Assembly: GCA_039914705.1 (NCBI GenBank)
Contig: JBDSOT010000124.1
Location: 1-17,506, forward strand
Direction: 5' to 3'
Source of the DNA: JBDSTW01 sp039914705
GTDB taxonomy: Bacteria; Pseudomonadota; Gammaproteobacteria; SURF-13
DNA: 17,506 nt
A program made the translations under genes and the position numbers. Positions within the stretch are counted from its first letter, which is position 1; each line of letters starts with the position of its first letter. Below, piece after piece: positions 6,092 through 13,864 of this stretch. The notes under the pieces were generated by a model. The model ran no database searches. It was not told where the DNA came from and worked only from the letters and a program-made list of their open reading frames with translations.

Positions 6092-7336
6092 GTGCCTGAA
6101 AAAAGACGCGTTGTTATCACCGGGCTGGGCATGGTGTCGCCGGTCGGATTGACCGTAAAAGAGTCATGGGCCAATATCCTGGCGGGTAACAGCGGCATCG
6201 GCCCGATTACACATTTCGATACGGCGGATTTCTCCACGCGCTTTGGCGGCAGCGTCTGGGACTTTGATGTGAGTCACTATATTCCTGCCAAGGATATTAA
6301 AAAAATGGATCCCTTTATCCATTACGGCATCGCCGCCGGCAAGCAGGCCTTCGAGGATTCCGGTTTGATCGTCACAGAAGCCAACGCCGACCGCATCGGT
6401 GTTGCCATTGGTTCCGGGATCGGCGGTGTACTTGGCATAGAGAAGGGCCATGACGCCTATCTGCACGGTGGTCCGCGCAAGATTTCGCCGTTTTATGTGC
6501 CCAGCAATATCATTAATATGATCTCCGGCAATCTCTCCATTATGTACGGCATGCGTGGCCCCAACATTGCCATCGTAACCGCCTGCTCAACAGGCACGCA
6601 TAATATCGGTGCGGCCGGGCGCATGATCGAGTACGGTGATGCCGATGTGATGATCGCGGGCGGGGCGGAGATGGCAACCTCACCGACCGGCCTCGGCGGA
6701 TTTGCCGCCTCGCGCGCACTGTCCTCGCGCAATGATGACCCGGCCACCGCCAGTCGACCCTTCGACCTTGACCGCGATGGTTTCGTACTGAGCGATGGTG
6801 CCGGTGTCGTGGTATTGGAAGAATATGAGCACGCCAAGCGGCGTGGTGCCAACATCTATGCCGAACTCATCGGCTCGGGCATGAGCGCCGACGCCTATCA
6901 CATCACTATGCCTATGCAGGGTGGGGAGGGTGCGCAACGCTGCATGGAAAATGCACTGCGCAATGCGGCAACCGATCCTGCGGATGTGGATTACATTAAC
7001 GCCCATGGCACCTCCACCCCGGCGGGTGACAAGGCCGAAACCCAGGCCGTTAAATCCACCTTCGGCACCTACGCTTACAAAGTGGCGATCAGTTCCACCA
7101 AATCCATGACCGGTCATTTGCTGGGCGCGGCAGGGGGCATCGAGGCAATCTTTTGCGTACTGGCGATTCGCGACCAGGTGGCCCCGCCAACCATCAACCA
7201 ATTTACCCGCGACCCGGAATGTGATCTCGACTATGTCCCTCACACCGCGCGCCGCATGGATATTGATGTCGCTCTATCCAACTCATTCGGCTTTGGCGGC
7301 ACTAACGGGACATTGGTATTTCGCAAGCTGCATTAG
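6092..7336 (+). CDS. fabF: 3-oxoacyl-ACP synthase II (KAS II)
   Basis: A 414-residue condensing enzyme for chain elongation, in E. coli also responsible for temperature-dependent unsaturation. The catalytic residues are Cys165 in TACSTGTHNIG, His305 in NAHGTSTPAGD and His342 in MTGHLLGAAGG, matching the E. coli triad. The C-terminal NSFGFGGTNGTLVF is present. It starts with GTG at 6092, preceded by AGGA (6082-6085) with good spacing; the sequence PEKRRVVITGLG directly after fits the family start. The gene follows a terminator, so it depends on read-through or an unseen promoter. Confidence 0.97.
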   Translation: MPEKRRVVITGLGMVSPVGLTVKESWANILAGNSGIGPITHFDTADFSTRFGGSVWDFDVSHYIPAKDIKKMDPFIHYGIAAGKQAFEDSGLIVTEANADRIGVAIGSGIGGVLGIEKGHDAYLHGGPRKISPFYVPSNIINMISGNLSIMYGMRGPNIAIVTACSTGTHNIGAAGRMIEYGDADVMIAGGAEMATSPTGLGGFAASRALSSRNDDPATASRPFDLDRDGFVLSDGAGVVVLEEYEHAKRRGANIYAELIGSGMSADAYHITMPMQGGEGAQRCMENALRNAATDPADVDYINAHGTSTPAGDKAETQAVKSTFGTYAYKVAISSTKSMTGHLLGAAGGIEAIFCVLAIRDQVAPPTINQFTRDPECDLDYVPHTARRMDIDVALSNSFGFGGTNGTLVFRKLH

Positions 7337-7350
7337 CGCTCATTGCGGAT

Positions 7351-7368
7351 ACCGGCTCGCTGGCCGGT
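7351..7368 (+). other. GC-rich hairpin between fabF and pabB
   Basis: ACCGGC (7351-7356) pairs with GCCGGT (7363-7368) across a 6-nt loop, 14 nt after the fabF stop. No T-run follows, so this is not a standard intrinsic terminator; it may protect the fabF mRNA 3' end or mark a processing site. Confidence 0.35.
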
Positions 7369-7403
7369 GTTATCACATCCTCTATACCTGCGCTCAATGA
7401 CTC

Positions 7404-8804
7404 ATGATTGAGTACACCCCAACACCAGCCGGTTTCGATCTACTGCAACTGCACCGCAGTTATCCCGCTCGTTATCCCTATCTGCTGGAGAGTGTCGTCC
7501 ACGGCAGTCCGTCGGCGCGCTATGACATCCTGTTCGCATTTCCCCAACAGATACTGGAACTCACCGGGCCTGATTTATTGCAAGGAAAGGGCCTGACATT
7601 ATCCGGCACGGATTTTTTAGCCAATCTGGATAACTGGTGGGCGCAGCATAAGTTGCCGGAAGAAGTACCCGCGCAACTGCCTTTTAGCGGTGGCTGGTTT
7701 GTTTATCTCGGTTATGAACTCGCGACGCAGATAGAGCCACGCCTGAAGAACGTAAATCACAGCGCCAAGACACAACGAACATCACCGCCCGTGGCAACGC
7801 ACACCCTGCCTGTAGCTTTTGCCATGCGCATACCGGCAGCCTTTATCAAGGATCATGATTCGGGCAAACTCTATCTGGTCAGCGAGCAGGATTGCGACGG
7901 ACACTTCGAACTGATGAAGGCAGATATGAGCGCGTTGGAGAAGGCGCAGTTTAGCCCACAGCCGCTGCTAAAGACCGCTCTGCTGGAACAGCCGCCGCAG
8001 CGTTATATCGAAGGCGTGCAATGCATACTGCGCTATATTAAAGAAGGCGATGTCTTCCAGGTTAATCTGTCGCGCGAGTGGAGCGCTACGCTAAAAGCCG
8101 AGGTTAGCGCCGCTGATGTTTACCAGCAACTTCGAGAACAGAATCCGGCACCGTTTGCGGGCCTGGTTCAATATGGTGATTGCGCTATTATCAGCTCCTC
8201 GCCGGAACGTCTGGTCAGCGTACGCGGCGGTGTGGCGGCTACCCGCCCGATTGCGGGGACGCACCCGCGCAGTCCGGCACATGCCACTGACCGGGACGAT
8301 ATGCAACGCCTGCTCGCACATCCCAAGGAGCGCGCCGAACATATTATGCTTATCGACCTGGAGCGCAATGACCTCGGGCGCGTCTGTGTGCCGGGCAGTG
8401 TTAGTGTGGATGAATTAATGATCATTGAAAGCTATGCGCATGTGCATCACATTGTCTCCAATATCCGCGGGCGTTTGCGCGATACTGTCACACCGGGCCA
8501 GGTGTTAAGCGCCGTGTTTCCGGGCGGGACGATTACCGGCTGTCCCAAGGTGCGCTGCATGGAGATTATCGACGAGATAGAACAGACACCACGCGGCCCC
8601 TACACCGGTTCCATGGGCTATATCAACCGCGACGGCAGCATGGACTTCAATATTTTGATCCGCACGCTGGTAAAAACCCATCAACAGATATCGTTGCGCG
8701 CCGGTGCCGGGATTGTGGCAGACTCAGACCCTGAGCGCGAACTGGCCGAAACCCGCGCCAAGGCGCGCGGCATGATCCTGGCGCTGGAATCTAAAGAATA
8801 TTGA
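7404..8804 (+). CDS. pabB: Aminodeoxychorismate synthase component I (PIAGT type)
   Basis: A 466-residue chorismate-binding enzyme which, with the glutaminase PabA, makes 4-amino-4-deoxychorismate for folate. C-terminal motifs are RPIAGTHPR (281-289), ERAEHIMLIDLERNDLGR (309-326), HHIVSNIRG, FPGGTITGCPK (372-382), GSMGYINRDGSMDFNILIRTL (402-422) and GAGIVADSDPE. The MDFNI.IRTL sequence and the position next to pabC favour PabB over anthranilate synthase (TrpE). The motif PIAGT has Ala284 where classical PabB has the covalent lysine (PIKGT), placing it in the non-covalent PabB subclass known from Stenotrophomonas. No pabA lies in the window. ATG 7404 is the first possible start after an in-frame stop; no strong ribosome binding site is seen. 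Confidence 0.88.
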   Translation: MIEYTPTPAGFDLLQLHRSYPARYPYLLESVVHGSPSARYDILFAFPQQILELTGPDLLQGKGLTLSGTDFLANLDNWWAQHKLPEEVPAQLPFSGGWFVYLGYELATQIEPRLKNVNHSAKTQRTSPPVATHTLPVAFAMRIPAAFIKDHDSGKLYLVSEQDCDGHFELMKADMSALEKAQFSPQPLLKTALLEQPPQRYIEGVQCILRYIKEGDVFQVNLSREWSATLKAEVSAADVYQQLREQNPAPFAGLVQYGDCAIISSSPERLVSVRGGVAATRPIAGTHPRSPAHATDRDDMQRLLAHPKERAEHIMLIDLERNDLGRVCVPGSVSVDELMIIESYAHVHHIVSNIRGRLRDTVTPGQVLSAVFPGGTITGCPKVRCMEIIDEIEQTPRGPYTGSMGYINRDGSMDFNILIRTLVKTHQQISLRAGAGIVADSDPERELAETRAKARGMILALESKEY

Positions 8805-8822
8805 TTAATAAAACCTTCCGAC

Positions 8823-9641
8823 ATGACCCTGATTAACGGCCAACAAGGCTCGCAACTTAACGTCGAAGATCGCGGCCTGCTCTACGGCGATGGACTGTTT
8901 GAAACCCTGGCCGTGCGCAATGGCCACCCCTTATTATGGGAGCGACACGTGCAGCGGCTCAGGCTAGGCTGTACGCACCTGGGAATCGCAGCACCTGATG
9001 CGGAAAATTTACGCGCAGAGGCACTTGCTGTTTGTCAGAGTGCGCAGCAGGCCGTGCTGAAGATTATCGTCACGCGCGGCTGTGGGCAGCGTGGCTATCG
9101 CGGGCATTCCGCAAAATCCCCAACCCGTATCCTCACGCTGCATTCCTGGCCCGATTATCCGCTCGATTTCAAACAGCAGGGTATTGCCGTGCGCGTGTGC
9201 GAGACCCGTATGGGCAGTAATCCGGCGTTGGCTGGTATCAAGCATCTGAATCGTTTGGAACAAGTGCTCGCGCGTAATGAATGGGATGATCCTAACGTTC
9301 CGGAAGGCGTCATGCTGGATGGCGCGGGGCAAGTCATAGCGGGCACCATGACCAATATTTTTAGGGTGCGCGACGGCCACTTGTTAACGCCGGATTTGTC
9401 ACAGTGTGGCGTCGCTGGCATTATGCGGGGGCTGATACTCGAAACGGCTGCGCACATGGGATTGCCTGTTACGATAAGCGGGTTTAAGCTCGACGAGTTG
9501 CTGAGCGCGCAGGAGATCTTTGTGTGTAATAGCCTGATCGGCCTGTGGCCGGTGCGCGAACTGGCCGGGACTATTCTTCCTGTAGGCCCGATAACCCGCC
9601 AGATTGCCGCACATCTCGACGAGTTGCTCAACGCATGCTGA
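8823..9641 (+). CDS. pabC: Aminodeoxychorismate lyase (PLP fold type IV)
   Basis: A 272-residue enzyme that splits 4-amino-4-deoxychorismate to p-aminobenzoate and pyruvate. It belongs to the fold IV PLP enzymes: the N-terminal DRGLLYGDGLFET (16-28) and Arg41 region, the PLP lysine Lys140 in AGIKHLNRLEQVLAR, and the C-terminal GIMRG motif are visible. In VIAGTMTNIF (171-180) the position normally held by the PLP pyridine-nitrogen glutamate is Ala173. It follows pabB by 18 nt, making the next step of the same pathway, and its last 7 nt overlap mltG. A branched-chain or D-amino-acid aminotransferase-like activity is a less likely alternative. Confidence 0.88.
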   Translation: MTLINGQQGSQLNVEDRGLLYGDGLFETLAVRNGHPLLWERHVQRLRLGCTHLGIAAPDAENLRAEALAVCQSAQQAVLKIIVTRGCGQRGYRGHSAKSPTRILTLHSWPDYPLDFKQQGIAVRVCETRMGSNPALAGIKHLNRLEQVLARNEWDDPNVPEGVMLDGAGQVIAGTMTNIFRVRDGHLLTPDLSQCGVAGIMRGLILETAAHMGLPVTISGFKLDELLSAQEIFVCNSLIGLWPVRELAGTILPVGPITRQIAAHLDELLNAC

Positions 9642-10705
9642 AGATTATTTTTCGAATCCTGAGCCTATTGATAATCTGCGCCACCCTGGCGACGGCGTGG
9701 CTGGTCATTGAATACCGGCATTTTATCGACACACCTTTGAACATCGGTGCCGGCGGCATGACGTATGAAATCAGACCCGGCATGGGTTTAAAAGAGGTCG
9801 GGAAGGAATTGAGCGAGCGTGGCGTGATTAAACATTGGGGCTATCTGGCGGCCCTTGGTCAATGGCAGGGCACGGCGCATCAAATCAAGGCCGGTGAGTA
9901 TCGGTTCGCGGCCGGCATTACCCCGCAACAATTACTCGACCAGATCGTCGCCGGGCAGGTGCTAGGCCACGCGCTTACCATTATCGAGGGTTGGACCTTT
10001 CGGCAACTCATGACTGCTGTCAACCGCAACTCCGAGTTGACCCATACACTGGCAGGCCTTAACGACCAGCAAATTATGGAACAGATAGGCTGGCCTGGCC
10101 AACATCCGGAAGGGCGTTTTTTTCCCGACACCTACCACATTACCAAGGGACTCAGCGATGTCGTATTTTTACAGCGCGCCTATCTCGCCATGAGTCAGCA
10201 TCTGGAGACCGTCTGGCAGGCTCGCGACTCGGGATTGCCGCTTGCCAGCCCCTACGAGGCGCTCATCCTGGCATCCATCGTGGAAAAGGAAACCGGACTG
10301 GCCAGTGAGCGCCCGGCCATTGCGGGTGTGTTCACGCGCCGCCTGCAACAAGGCATGCGCTTACAGACCGATCCCACAATTATCTATGGTCTGGGCACTG
10401 ATTATGATGGCGATATAAAGCGCCGCGACCTGGTTACGGATACCCCCTACAACACCTATCTGCGTGTCGGCCTGCCGCCTACGCCTATTGCCTTGCCGGG
10501 AGCAGATGCCATCCATGCAGCGCTGCATCCGCAGCCGGGTCATACCCTGTTTTTTGTTGCTCGAGGCGATGGCGGGCATGAGTTTTCGGAAAGCTTCGAG
10601 GCACATAATAAGGCCGTGCTTAAATATCAAAAGAAAGGCCAGACAGCGGGGGCAAAGGCTAAAGATAAAGCATCTAAAATGCTACCAGCCACACCATCAA
10701 AATGA
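9635..10705 (+). CDS. mltG: Endolytic murein transglycosylase MltG
   Basis: A 356-residue inner-membrane protein that cuts nascent peptidoglycan and limits glycan length (YceG family). Residues 5-25 form one transmembrane helix (IFRILSLLIICATLATAWLV). A LysM-like segment follows (about 40-105). The catalytic Glu217 lies in ILASIVEKETG, and FPDTYHI, LQTDPTIIYGLG and YNTYLR.GLPPTPI are typical of the family. The start chosen is ATG 9635, right before the transmembrane helix; an in-frame ATG at 9545 would add a 30-residue polar extension read from pabC in another frame. The Lys/Ala-rich tail after residue 328 is low complexity. It overlaps pabC by 7 nt and tmk by 4 nt. Confidence 0.94.
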   Translation: MLKIIFRILSLLIICATLATAWLVIEYRHFIDTPLNIGAGGMTYEIRPGMGLKEVGKELSERGVIKHWGYLAALGQWQGTAHQIKAGEYRFAAGITPQQLLDQIVAGQVLGHALTIIEGWTFRQLMTAVNRNSELTHTLAGLNDQQIMEQIGWPGQHPEGRFFPDTYHITKGLSDVVFLQRAYLAMSQHLETVWQARDSGLPLASPYEALILASIVEKETGLASERPAIAGVFTRRLQQGMRLQTDPTIIYGLGTDYDGDIKRRDLVTDTPYNTYLRVGLPPTPIALPGADAIHAALHPQPGHTLFFVARGDGGHEFSESFEAHNKAVLKYQKKGQTAGAKAKDKASKMLPATPSK

Positions 10706-11322
10706 CGGCGCGCTTTATAACCATCGAGGGAATTGAGGGTGCCGGTAAAACAACCAGCATTAACTTTATTTCACATTATATTGAAAATAAAGGTAAAAAA
10801 TTAGTAACGACGCGGGAACCGGGCGGCACCGAATTGGGCGAGCAGGTGCGCGCGCTGTTACTCTCTCACCGCTTGAATGCCATGACCGCTGATACCGAAA
10901 CCTTACTCATGTTCGCCGCGCGCGCCCAGCATCTGCATCAGGTTATCCGGCCGGCCTTGGCGGCAGGGCACTGGGTGCTGTCGGATCGCTTTACGGACGC
11001 CAGCTATGCTTACCAAGGCGGCGGGCGGGGCATTAGCGCAGAACGGATTGCCGTGCTGGAGGATTGGGTGCAAGACGGCTTGCGGCCGGATCTCACCTTG
11101 CTCATGGATTTACCGGCAGCGCTCGGCCTGCAACGCGCCCATCGACGCAGCCTGCCGGATCGTTTCGAGAGCGAGCAATTGGCCTTCTTTGAGCGTGTGC
11201 GCGAGGCTTATCTGGGACAGGCGCAGCGCCATCCGCACCGCTACCGTGTCATCGACGCATCACAACCATTGGACGCAGTTCGACAACAGATAGCACAGGC
11301 GCTTGACAGTTTTTTCTCATGA
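10702..11322 (+). CDS. tmk: Thymidylate kinase
   Basis: A 206-residue enzyme that phosphorylates dTMP to dTDP for DNA synthesis. The P-loop is GIEGAGKTT (10-18), the DR(F/Y) motif is Asp95-Arg96-Phe97 in SDRFTDASYAYQGGGRG, and TREPGGTELGE (37-47) is the usual substrate segment. LPDRFESE lies in the LID region; arginines there suggest the E. coli-like type II enzyme. Starts and ends overlap its neighbours as ATGA on both sides (mltG and holB), so translation of the three genes is coupled. The first 35 codons are more AT-rich than the rest. Confidence 0.96.
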   Translation: MTARFITIEGIEGAGKTTSINFISHYIENKGKKLVTTREPGGTELGEQVRALLLSHRLNAMTADTETLLMFAARAQHLHQVIRPALAAGHWVLSDRFTDASYAYQGGGRGISAERIAVLEDWVQDGLRPDLTLLMDLPAALGLQRAHRRSLPDRFESEQLAFFERVREAYLGQAQRHPHRYRVIDASQPLDAVRQQIAQALDSFFS

Positions 11323-12422
11323 CGGTACTTGATGCGGATGGGTTCACAACACAGTCACAAGTCGGCTTATTCCCCTGGCAGCATGATCAATGGGAGGGGC
11401 TGATCAAGCGCCTGCGCGCCGGTGCCTTGCCGCATGCCTTGCTGCTGACTGGTGTGCGTGGTCTGGGTAAAAACCACTTTGCGAGAATTCTCGCACAAAG
11501 CCTGCTGTGTAATTCACCGCAACCGGATGGACAAGCCTGTCAGGTATGTCGCTCCTGCCTGCTCTATAAAGCAGATACTCATCCTGACTTCTTTCGGGTT
11601 TACCCGAAAGAAGAAGATTCGTCTGCGGAGAAGGCCAAACCCAAGGAAAAATCCAAACTTATAGTGGTAGACCAGATACGCGCCATGAATAACCACCTCG
11701 CGCTGAAAAGTCAGTATGCCGGGCATAAGCTGGTGATTATTTCGCCCGCCGATCAAATGAATACCGCTGCGGCGAACAGTTTATTGAAGACCCTCGAAGA
11801 ACCGGCGCCCCATTCGCTGTTAATGCTCATTACCAGCCAGCCTGCGCGACTTCCGGCCACCGTGCGCAGCCGTTGTCAGCAGATTAAATTCATACCGCCC
11901 AGTGAACAAGCGGCAGCACGGTGGTTAAGCGCTCATCTTGATCAAACACAAAACCCCACGCAATTGCTTGCACTCGCGGCAGGGGCACCCTTAACGGCCC
12001 TCGCTATGGCCACGGATAACGCAATAGGCAGACGCGCGGCTATGCTCAATGACCTCGAGCGTCTGCAGCAACGCCAGGCCGACCCGCTGTCAGTAGCCGC
12101 CACCTGGCTGCAAGGTAACCTGACTGAAACACTTGGCTGGATGTTGAGTTGTGTTATGGATATGGCAAGGTTACGAAATGTTGCGCAGCCGCGCTATCTT
12201 GCCAATCCGGATATACAGCAACGTCTGAGAGAACTCGGACAACACATTAATTTGTCACGGCTTTATGCCTGCATGGACACCGTAACGGAGGTGATGAAAT
12301 TGCTGAACCGGCAGGTTAACACTCAGTTATTATTAGAGGATATGTTAATATTATGGAGTGACGCAGCACAGGCTCATCGTCCTGCAAGCCGTCAGCCGAG
12401 TAGCAAGCACAATTCTATCTGA
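11319..12422 (+). CDS. holB: DNA polymerase III delta' subunit
   Basis: A 367-residue clamp-loader subunit that, with delta and DnaX, loads the beta clamp. Seen are the Walker A-like GVRGLGKN (45-52), the zinc-binding cysteines Cys64, Cys74, Cys77 and Cys80, the ANSLLKTLEEP segment (152-162) and the SRC motif (184-186). A charged Lys/Glu stretch at 97-113 looks like an insertion relative to E. coli. It overlaps tmk by 4 nt, the usual tmk-holB pairing. A 12-bp perfect inverted repeat lies within codons 90-98. The C-terminal domain (about 215 onward) is poorly conserved, as usual for this family. Confidence 0.94.
   Translation: MTVLDADGFTTQSQVGLFPWQHDQWEGLIKRLRAGALPHALLLTGVRGLGKNHFARILAQSLLCNSPQPDGQACQVCRSCLLYKADTHPDFFRVYPKEEDSSAEKAKPKEKSKLIVVDQIRAMNNHLALKSQYAGHKLVIISPADQMNTAAANSLLKTLEEPAPHSLLMLITSQPARLPATVRSRCQQIKFIPPSEQAAARWLSAHLDQTQNPTQLLALAAGAPLTALAMATDNAIGRRAAMLNDLERLQQRQADPLSVAATWLQGNLTETLGWMLSCVMDMARLRNVAQPRYLANPDIQQRLRELGQHINLSRLYACMDTVTEVMKLLNRQVNTQLLLEDMLILWSDAAQAHRPASRQPSSKHNSI
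11588..11613. repeat. Perfect 12-bp inverted repeat inside holB
   Basis: CTTCTTTCGGGT (11588-11599) and its exact complement ACCCGAAAGAAG (11602-11613) are separated by two T residues. In RNA this would fold to an 11-bp stem with a TTTA loop. No T-run follows on either strand, so it is not a terminator. The repeat sits at the start of the charged insertion. Confidence 0.85.
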
Positions 12423-12454
12423 CGCAAGGTTTCTAAGCAGGGTTTCTAAAAAAT

Positions 12455-12820
12455 ATGGTTGAGCCTACCAAAACGAATGCCGGCCAGCGGCAAGGCATTT
12501 TATCGGCGGTATATGGCGATAAAAATGCGCTTTACTCCGCCTATATGCCGTTTGTCAAAAATGGCGGATTATTTGTGGCAACGACAAAACATTACCAGCT
12601 GGGCGATGAGGTTTTCGTCCTGCTGTCTTTGCTGGATGATCCCGAAAAGATTCCTGTGTCGGGGCGTGTAGCCTGGATTACACCCAAGGGTGCTCAAGGT
12701 AATCGCACGGCCGGCATCGGTGTGCAGTTCAGCGAACTAGATGGCGGCGCGGCACGCAACAAGATCGAGGCGCACCTGGCCGGTATGTTGAACTCTGAGA
12801 GAAATACCCAAACCATGTAA
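12455..12820 (+). CDS. pilZ: Type IV pilus protein PilZ
   Basis: A 121-residue PilZ-domain protein of the type IV pilus biogenesis class, needed for pilus assembly and twitching in pseudomonads and xanthomonads. The sequences LYSAYMPFVKNGGLFV (26-41), LGDEVFVLLSLLDDPEKIPV and VAWITPKGAQGNR.AGIGVQF are strongly diagnostic. The RxxxR motif used for c-di-GMP binding in other PilZ domains is absent at the N-terminus, as is normal for this pilus class. It follows holB by 32 nt, the standard order in these bacteria. No other pilus genes are in the window. The ATG at 12455 has only a weak ribosome binding site. Confidence 0.95.
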   Translation: MVEPTKTNAGQRQGILSAVYGDKNALYSAYMPFVKNGGLFVATTKHYQLGDEVFVLLSLLDDPEKIPVSGRVAWITPKGAQGNRTAGIGVQFSELDGGAARNKIEAHLAGMLNSERNTQTM

Positions 12821-12833
12821 TCTTGACCCGGCA

Positions 12834-12864
12834 TTATTTGTTGCCGATGAACACGAACAAATAA
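12834..12864. repeat. AT-rich inverted repeat between pilZ and tatD
   Basis: TTATTTGTT (12834-12842) and AACAAATAA (12856-12864) are exact inverted copies with a 13-nt spacer, in the 87-nt pilZ-tatD gap. It lacks a GC-rich stem and T-run. By chance about one such repeat could occur in a window this size, so meaning is doubtful. Confidence 0.3.
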
Positions 12865-12907
12865 CCGCACCCTTCCTTACGCTGAATAGTTACACCCTTC
12901 TGGAATC

Positions 12908-13711
12908 ATGTCTGATCAACTCTTAGTAGACTCGCATTGCCACCTGGATCGTCTCGATTTGACGCATTTTACGGGCGGGCTTGAGGAGGTCATGGCACAG
13001 GCTCTGGAGCATGGGGTAGGGCACATGCTCTGCGTCAGCATTGATCTGGAAACTTTTCCCGCAGTACTCCAACTCGCGCAGCGGTTCGATAATGTATTTG
13101 CCTCTGTGGGGGTACATCCCAACGAACGCGACGGCGAAAATCCCAGCGTCGAAAGATTACTGGAACTTGCGCAGCATGCCAGGATTATTGCGATCGGAGA
13201 AACCGGACTCGATTACTTTCGCAGTGATGGCGATCTCGACTGGCAGCGCGAACGCTTCAGGACACATATTCGCGCCTCGAAGATCAGCGGAAAACCGCTT
13301 ATCGTGCATAGCCGGGATGCCAAACAGGATACCCTGCGCATCCTTCGCGAAGAAGGTGCCGAACACGTCGGCGGTGTTATGCATTGTTTTACGGAGGATT
13401 TGGAAACGGCACAGCAGGCCATGGATCTTAATTTCTATATATCGCTTTCAGGCATCGTTACCTTCAGCAGTGCGAAAGAGTTGAAAAAAGTCGCAATGCA
13501 ACTGCCCTTGGACCGATTATTGGTTGAGACCGACTCGCCTTATCTGGCTCCTGTCCCGTTTCGCGGCAAGGCAAATCAGCCTGCTTATGTCCGTCATGTG
13601 GCTCAATATATCGCCGAGCTGCGGGGTGTACCTTTCGAATTGATCGCACAATCCACTACACAAAATTTCTTTGATTTATTCGGGTGCGCTGTTGCAAATA
13701 CTCATCTTTAA
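12908..13711 (+). CDS. TatD-family metal-dependent hydrolase/DNase
   Basis: A 267-residue TIM-barrel metal-dependent hydrolase of the TatD family (close in context to E. coli YcfH, also beside holB). Members are 3'-5' exonucleases or deoxyribonucleases in DNA repair and decay. Metal and catalytic motifs are DSHCHLDRL (8-16), GETGLDYF, KPLIVHSRDA, GVMHCFTED and VETDSPYLAP.PFRGK. Length is standard (about 260). It is the last gene of the conserved tmk-holB-pilZ-tatD run; a likely terminator overlaps its stop. The precise paralogue name (tatD or ycfH) is not certain. Confidence 0.93.
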   Translation: MSDQLLVDSHCHLDRLDLTHFTGGLEEVMAQALEHGVGHMLCVSIDLETFPAVLQLAQRFDNVFASVGVHPNERDGENPSVERLLELAQHARIIAIGETGLDYFRSDGDLDWQRERFRTHIRASKISGKPLIVHSRDAKQDTLRILREEGAEHVGGVMHCFTEDLETAQQAMDLNFYISLSGIVTFSSAKELKKVAMQLPLDRLLVETDSPYLAPVPFRGKANQPAYVRHVAQYIAELRGVPFELIAQSTTQNFFDLFGCAVANTHL

Positions 13712-13746
13712 TTGCCCTTTAAATTCCTCAATTTGGCAGTTTTATT
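13710..13746 (+). terminator. Probable intrinsic terminator after tatD
   Basis: Outer arms AATTGCC (13710-13716) and GGCAGTT (13735-13741; one G-T pair) flank an inner stem AAATT/AATTT with a 4-nt loop, with a small bulge on the 5' side. TTTTATT follows. It would end the long cluster right at the tatD stop codon. Confidence 0.5.
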
Positions 13747-13784
13747 GTCTTCAAACCCGGCTGGGATTGTAGGCAGTCGGCCTG

Positions 13785-13790
13785 TATAAT
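13785..13790 (+). promoter_or_regulatory. Candidate -10 box of the di-heme peroxidase gene
   Basis: A perfect TATAAT lies 74 nt before the gene start, but no acceptable -35 is found 16-18 bp upstream. The short inverted repeat AGGC/GCCT at 13771-13783 abuts it. An activator-dependent promoter would fit this arrangement, but that is an inference. Confidence 0.35.
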
Positions 13791-13864
13791 TATGTACTTG
13801 CCAGCTCTCGTATTAGGGTCCACTTGAGGGCCGAGTAATGAACTTAACTCCCCGAGGAGAGTGT

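Noticed and set aside
6680..7243. 187-residue minus-strand open frame inside fabF
   Set aside because: Shadow of fabF with no recognisable domain or start signal.
7351..7368. Intrinsic terminator between fabF and pabB
   Set aside because: The hairpin is good but no T-run follows, so it is listed only as a hairpin.
9545..9634. In-frame 30-residue N-terminal extension of MltG
   Set aside because: It is a polar sequence read from within pabC in another frame, lies before the membrane helix, and the ATG at 9635 gives the standard family start with a typical 7-nt overlap.
13838..13864. Upstream ATG for the di-heme peroxidase
   Set aside because: The ATG at 13865 has a strong GAGGAGA ribosome binding site inside the proposed extension and begins directly with a normal signal peptide.
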